Positions 7,406 through 10,596 of a stretch of DNA of 10,596 nucleotides are shown one piece after another. A program made the translations under genes and the position numbers. The notes beneath the pieces were generated by a model, which did not search any database, was not told where the DNA came from, and worked only from the letters and a program-made list of their open reading frames with translations. The stretch is from JANYCG01 sp031392945 (GTDB lineage Bacteria > Pseudomonadota > Gammaproteobacteria > Burkholderiales > Burkholderiaceae_C): positions 1 through 10,596 of the forward strand of contig JANMVT010000130.1 of assembly GCA_031392945.1 (NCBI GenBank), written 5' to 3'. Within the stretch, counting starts at the first letter, position 1. Every line of letters starts with the position of its first letter.

Positions 7406-7423
7406 GGGTGGAGGGTGGGTGGG
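7406..7423 (+). other. G-quadruplex motif between ATPase and binding-protein genes
   Basis: On the plus strand GGGTGGAGGGTGGGTGGG gives four G3 tracts with loops of 4, 1 and 1 nt, and a further GGGG follows at 7432-7435. The operon is transcribed from the other strand, so the plus strand is the template and the mRNA carries the C-rich complement. Short loops make this a strong formal match to the G3N1-7 pattern. It falls in the 59-nt gap (7378-7436), which otherwise holds only the ribosome site of the binding-protein gene. Confidence 0.6.
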
Positions 7424-7436
7424 TGGAGAGCGGGGT

Positions 7437-8221
<785 letters not shown>

Positions 8222-8225
<4 letters not shown>

Positions 8226-8563
8226 ACCGGGACAATCCTGATCGACACGCGGCCATCAACCACACGCACCGGGAAACACCGGATGTCACGCTCGCCAATC
8301 TCGGCCAGGCACTTGCCAGTGGCGATGTCGAACTGGGCGCCATGCAAGGGGCACTCCACCACGCCGTTCTCGACAAAACCCTGGGACAGCAGGGCTTCGG
8401 CGTGGGGACACACGTCTTCGATGGCGTGCACCTGGTCGCCCAGCAGATAAAGGCCAACCGGCTGGCCATTGACCTCTACGCCAAGCGGGAAATCCGGGTC
8501 GAGCTGGCCAAGTGCTGCCACGTCTTGCCACTCGCCGCTTTGCGCTGTTTCAATCTCGCTCAT
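8222..8563 (-). CDS. Rieske-type [2Fe-2S] ferredoxin
   Basis: 113 aa, the size of ferredoxin components of ring-hydroxylating or related oxygenases and of NirD-like subunits. The cluster ligands are Cys52-Pro-His54 and Cys71-Pro-Leu-His74 (CPHAEALLSQGF, CPLHGAQFD), and ATGKCL follows as is usual for this fold. No signal peptide or membrane anchor is seen, so it is soluble and cytoplasmic. It is the first gene of the operon. The ATG at 8563 is preceded by GGGGAAG at 5 nt. It would pass electrons to an oxygenase, but no terminal oxygenase subunit or reductase lies in this window, so its partner is unknown. Confidence 0.9.
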
Positions 8564-8612
8564 CGAACTTCCCCATCAAAATAAAACTTGGACGGAATTT
8601 AAAGAAATTGAT

Positions 8613-8641
8613 TCATTAGTGAATCATTGATTCTCTAATGA
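8613..8641. promoter_or_regulatory. 29-bp palindromic operator candidate for the IclR-family regulator
   Basis: The left arm is TCATTAG-T-GAATCA, the centre a single T, and the right arm TGATTC-T-CTAATGA: 13 of 14 base pairs are symmetric. It overlaps a second, smaller palindrome (TGATTCA/TGAATCA arms at 8609-8626), so the half-site TGATTC occurs three times (8609, 8621 reversed, 8628). It lies just downstream of the operon's predicted -10, over the expected transcription start, a position suited to repression. IclR proteins bind palindromic sites as dimers or pairs of dimers. The link to the IclR gene of this operon is inference. Confidence 0.65.
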
Positions 8642-8645
8642 TACG

Positions 8646-8673
8646 ATTCTAAGTTGCCTGCTCTCGACGTCAA
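8646..8673 (-). promoter_or_regulatory. Predicted sigma70-type promoter of the minus-strand operon
   Basis: On the minus strand TTGACG (8673-8668) is separated by 16 nt from TAGAAT (8651-8646). Each hexamer matches the consensus at five of six positions. Transcription would begin near 8639, giving a leader of about 76 nt before the Rieske ferredoxin start. The start would fall inside the 29-bp palindrome. Confidence 0.55.
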
Positions 8674-8771
8674 GCGAAGCCTGACAGTTTTACTTAGGTA
8701 TTGGTTTGAAAAAGCCGGCAAGCGTAATTTGGATGAATCCGTGGCGCGCGATGTAATAAGCTGGTGTACTG

Positions 8772-8807
8772 GGCCTCAAAATAGACACGCCCAAAATTAC
8801 AGAGGCC
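8772..8807 (+). promoter_or_regulatory. Possible leader hairpin covering a ribosome site
   Basis: GGCCTC (8772-8777) is exactly complementary to GAGGCC (8802-8807), which contains the AGAGG Shine-Dalgarno of the TctC-like gene starting at 8815. The 24-nt loop makes this a modest structure. The rest of the 8674-8814 stretch shows no gene and no convincing plus-strand promoter. Confidence 0.25.
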
Positions 8808-8814
8808 AACACCA

Positions 8815-9801
8815 ATGCCAGACTCAATGCCAATGATTCCAAGACGGGGAAGCTTTAGCACCATCCTCGCTTGCGCCCTGCTTGCGGTCAGCCCTGTCGC
8901 AGGTGCCCAGTCCTGGCCGGACAAGCCGATCCGCATTGTGGTTCCGCTGCCGCCAGGCGGGCCCAGCGACATCGTCCTGCGAGGCGCCATCGAGAAGATG
9001 CAGCCGGCCCTGAAGCAGCCTTTGATTGTGGACAACAAGCCTGGCGCCGCTGGCAACCTAGGCGCTGCCGAGGTATCGCGCGCAACGCCCGACGGCTACA
9101 CCTGGTTATGGACCACGGATACATTGATCACCGTCAACCCGCACGTCTACGAGAAACTGGTGTTCAAGCCGGCGGACTTGCAGCCTGTCATGCGGGCCAC
9201 GGCATTCAGCCAATCGCTGGTTTGCAACCCCGGCGTTGGCGTGCGCACGGTTGCCGAACTGGTGCAACGCGCCAAACAAAAGCAACTCAGCTACGCCTCG
9301 GGTGGTGCCGGTTCGCCGGGCCACCTGACGACGGAGCTGTTCAGCACCAGGGCAGGTGTTCAGATGCTGCATGTTCCCTACAAAGGCCCGGCGCCAGCGA
9401 TGCAGGATGTCATGGGCGGCCAGGTGGATTGCGGGTTTCTGGCCGGTCCCACCGTGCTGCAACACGTGCGTTCGGGCAGGCTGGTTGCATTGGCGGTTTC
9501 CGGAAGCCGCCGCTCGGCACTGCTGCCAGACGTGCCCACGGTCGCCGAGTCCGGCATCGCCGACTTCGATGCGAGCTTTTCGCTGGTCCTGTTCGCCCCC
9601 AAGGGGACGCCCCCCGCCGTCATTGAGACCATGCGGTCGGCGCTGGGCCCGGCCCTGAAGCAGCCAGACTTCGTCGAAAAACTTCGTCAAAGCGACCAGG
9701 ACGTCATCGCGGCCAGTGTGGCCGACACCACGGACCGCCTGAACAGCGACGCCAGGAAATGGGGCGAGGTGGCCCGCAGGATTAACCTGAAACTGGAGTG
9801 A
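8815..9801 (+). CDS. Bug/TctC-family periplasmic solute-binding protein (tripartite tricarboxylate transporter type)
   Basis: 328 aa, usual for the family. The N-terminus is a signal peptide (MPMIPRRGSF then a hydrophobic core ILACALLAVSPVAGA, cleavage probably before QSWP). Family landmarks are WPDKPIRIVVPLPPGGPSDIV, VDNKPGAAGNLGA, ATPDGYTW, LHVPYKGPAPAMQDVMGGQVD and LLPDVPTVAESG. It binds a small carboxylate in the periplasm. No TctA/TctB membrane genes accompany it, as is common for the many orphan Bug proteins of Burkholderiales. The first ATG (8815) was chosen because AGAGG stands 9-10 nt before it; ATGs at 8827 and 8833 lack such a site. It is divergent from the operon and may share its control region. 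Confidence 0.92.
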   Translation: MPDSMPMIPRRGSFSTILACALLAVSPVAGAQSWPDKPIRIVVPLPPGGPSDIVLRGAIEKMQPALKQPLIVDNKPGAAGNLGAAEVSRATPDGYTWLWTTDTLITVNPHVYEKLVFKPADLQPVMRATAFSQSLVCNPGVGVRTVAELVQRAKQKQLSYASGGAGSPGHLTTELFSTRAGVQMLHVPYKGPAPAMQDVMGGQVDCGFLAGPTVLQHVRSGRLVALAVSGSRRSALLPDVPTVAESGIADFDASFSLVLFAPKGTPPAVIETMRSALGPALKQPDFVEKLRQSDQDVIAASVADTTDRLNSDARKWGEVARRINLKLE

Positions 9802-9864
9802 GTTAACTCTTACATTGAGCCAGCTTGCTGATCGACGTGTCAGGATTCATCGTTGATCTATAAG

Positions 9865-9885
9865 TTGGGCTACAATGTACCCCAA
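9865..9885. promoter_or_regulatory. 21-bp palindromic operator overlapping a -10 element, upstream of the RelB/DinJ-type antitoxin
   Basis: The arms are TTGGG-C-TACA and TGTA-C-CCCAA around a central A, with 9 of 10 pairs symmetric. TACAAT (9871-9876) inside it is a good -10 hexamer; no clear -35 was found. RelB/DinJ antitoxins are ribbon-helix-helix repressors of their own operons and bind such sites. Upstream, GATCGACG (9830-9837) and CGTTGATC (9851-9858) form a further imperfect inverted repeat. Nothing else is seen in the 9802-9903 gap. Confidence 0.55.
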
Positions 9886-9903
9886 TTTTTAAAGGAAACT
9901 GCC

Positions 9904-10167
9904 ATGACTGCCAACGCTGTTGTCCGTGCCCGCATCGACGAGCACATCAAGGAAGAAGCCAGCGTTGTACTCGCGGCAATGGGACTGACGGTTTCGGACG
10001 CCTTTCGCATTCTGTTGACCCGAGTCGCCCACGATAAAGCCTTGCCCTTCGAACCACTCGTGCCCAATGCTGTCACCATTGCGGCAATGAAGGAGGCGCG
10101 CAAAGGCGGCCTGAAGTCGTTTAACTCAGTGGCCGCGTTGCTGGCGGATTTGAATGCGGACGATTGA
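9904..10167 (+). CDS. RelB/DinJ-family antitoxin
   Basis: 87 aa. An N-terminal ribbon-helix-helix region (AVVRARIDEHIKEEASVVLAAMGLTVSDAFRILLTRVA) is characteristic of RelB/DinJ: strand VVRARID, two helices, and the TVSDAFRILLTRV segment. KALPFEPLVPN follows, then a toxin-binding tail. The ATG at 9904 has AAGGA 7 nt upstream; an earlier in-frame ATA start lies inside the promoter. It is intact and probably represses its own promoter through the palindrome at 9865-9885. Its partner, which overlaps its end by 14 nt, is a broken YafQ-type toxin, so it may now be an orphan antitoxin. Confidence 0.9.
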   Translation: MTANAVVRARIDEHIKEEASVVLAAMGLTVSDAFRILLTRVAHDKALPFEPLVPNAVTIAAMKEARKGGLKSFNSVAALLADLNADD

Positions 10168-10288
10168 GCGGACCGGCCAGTTCAAGCGCGATTACAAACG
10201 CGAGGTTAAAGGGGTGCATCGGCAGACACTTGAGAGCGATTTCATTGCCATCGCTACGCTGCTGGCAAATGACCGGCCACTGCCTGAA
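10154..10288 (+). pseudogene. 5' remnant of a YafQ/RelE-type toxin gene
   Basis: Starting inside the antitoxin gene, 45 codons read MRTIERTGQFKRDYKREVKG then VHRQTLESDFIAIATLLANDRPLPE, which fit the N-terminal half of YafQ-type mRNA interferases (usually about 90 aa). After LPE the similarity ends; the expected RYRDHxL..W region with the catalytic His/Asp residues and the C-terminal His is missing. The frame itself does not stop: it runs through about 40 unrelated codons straight into the VapC gene at 10409. The stub cannot be an active YafQ. Confidence 0.7.
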
Positions 10289-10289
10289 G

Positions 10290-10412
10290 GGACGGTTTGC
10301 AGGCCGCGCGGCGCGGTCTGTCAGCATCGCCGACATGGACGAGGCCATTGCCTCAGAAGCAGCTTCGCGGCACCGTGTCGTGACACCCAAGCTCAAGCCC
10401 AAAAAAATGTGA
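10290..10412 (+). pseudogene. 3' remnant of a VapB-type antitoxin gene
   Basis: In the frame that ends at the TGA at 10410-10412, the stretch reads GRFAGRAARSVSIADMDEAI followed by ASEAASRHR and a basic tail LKPKKM. It resembles the C-terminal toxin-binding tail of AbrB/MazE-type VapB antitoxins (pattern ..VSIxxMxxAI..A). The TGA overlaps the GTG of VapC (GTGA), the usual vapB-vapC junction, which supports the reading. The DNA-binding N-terminal part is gone, replaced by the YafQ stub in another frame. An internal ATG (10335) has no ribosome site. The family call rests on a short segment. Confidence 0.45.
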
Positions 10413-10596
10413 TCGCACTGGACACCAATGTGCTGGTGCGCTACCTGGCGCAAGACGATGTTCAACAGTCAGCCACGGCAACCCGCTTCATAGAAAACGA
10501 CCTGAACACGGCTGTGCCTGGCTTCATCAGCTTGATCGTCTTGGTGGAAACCTGCTGGGTACTCCAGCGCCTTTATGCCGCCACCGGGCTTGAACT
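10409..10596 (+). CDS. VapC-type PIN-domain toxin (N-terminal part, cut by window edge)
   Basis: 62 codons are visible from GTG at 10409. The opening ALDTNVLVRYLAQDD carries the first PIN-domain acidic residue (Asp5) and the conserved TN. SLIVLVETCWVLQRLY supplies the second acidic residue, Glu47. This is the N-terminal half of a PIN-domain RNase of the VapC family, which in active form cleaves tRNA or rRNA. It normally overlaps its antitoxin gene by four bases, as here (GTGA), but only the tail of that antitoxin remains. The same reading frame is open upstream to the YafQ start at 10154, so a hybrid protein is also possible. Confidence 0.8.
   Translation, partial: MIALDTNVLVRYLAQDDVQQSATATRFIENDLNTAVPGFISLIVLVETCWVLQRLYAATGLE

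Noticed and set aside
8654..8836. Short plus-strand frame of 60 codons before the TctC-like gene
   Set aside because: TTG start without ribosome site, overlaps the real start of the next gene, no family resemblance.
9795..9860. Terminator after the TctC-like gene
   Set aside because: Only a small GAGTTAACTC palindrome and an imperfect inverted repeat (9830-9858) without a T run; not enough to call.

Overview
The window is high-GC DNA that reads like a betaproteobacterium of the order Burkholderiales, most likely Comamonadaceae (Polaromonas/Rhodoferax/Acidovorax-like). This is inferred from the gene families (a Bug/TctC periplasmic binding protein, a NadX-type aspartate dehydrogenase next to a ThDP enzyme, an IclR regulator), the codon use, and a short AT-rich interspersed repeat (GCTTCTAAA..AATAGC..) of a kind familiar from that family.

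Positions 1-8563, minus strand: one tightly packed operon of ten genes read right to left. In order they are a Rieske-type ferredoxin, NitT/TauT-type ABC ATPase, periplasmic binding protein, ABC permease, SDR dehydrogenase, cupin, alpha/beta hydrolase, IclR-family regulator, acetolactate-synthase-like ThDP enzyme, and an aspartate-dehydrogenase-like protein that runs off the left edge. Three junctions are ATGA overlaps (ferredoxin/ATPase, hydrolase/IclR, IclR/ThDP enzyme) and most of the others are 3-60 nt apart. The set looks like an inducible uptake-and-catabolism operon for a small organic acid, probably N-containing or amino-acid-like. The ABC transporter would import it, the SDR, cupin, hydrolase and ThDP enzyme would process it, and the NadX-like enzyme would handle an amino/oxo acid. 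The substrate cannot be read from the sequence and no characterised pathway is recognised.

Positions 8564-8814: divergent control region, AT-rich near the operon. It holds a good sigma70-like promoter for the operon (TTGACG-N16-TAGAAT on the minus strand) and, directly over the predicted start of transcription, a 29-bp palindrome with 13 of 14 pairs matching. This is the obvious candidate operator for the IclR protein.

Positions 8815-9801, plus strand: a Bug/TctC-family periplasmic binding protein without its TctA/TctB membrane partners.

Positions 9802-10596, plus strand: a toxin-antitoxin patch. An intact RelB/DinJ-type antitoxin has its own 21-bp palindromic operator. It is followed by only the first ~45 codons of a YafQ-type toxin, which break into what looks like the C-terminal tail of a VapB-type antitoxin, followed by a VapC PIN-domain toxin cut by the window edge. 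The YafQ stub and VapC share one reading frame with no stop between them, so the locus could encode a YafQ'-VapC hybrid.

Two copies of a 56-nt repeat (37/56 identical, ungapped) lie in the operon. One is in frame inside the aspartate-dehydrogenase gene; the other supplies the last codons and stop of the cupin gene and fills the gap after it.
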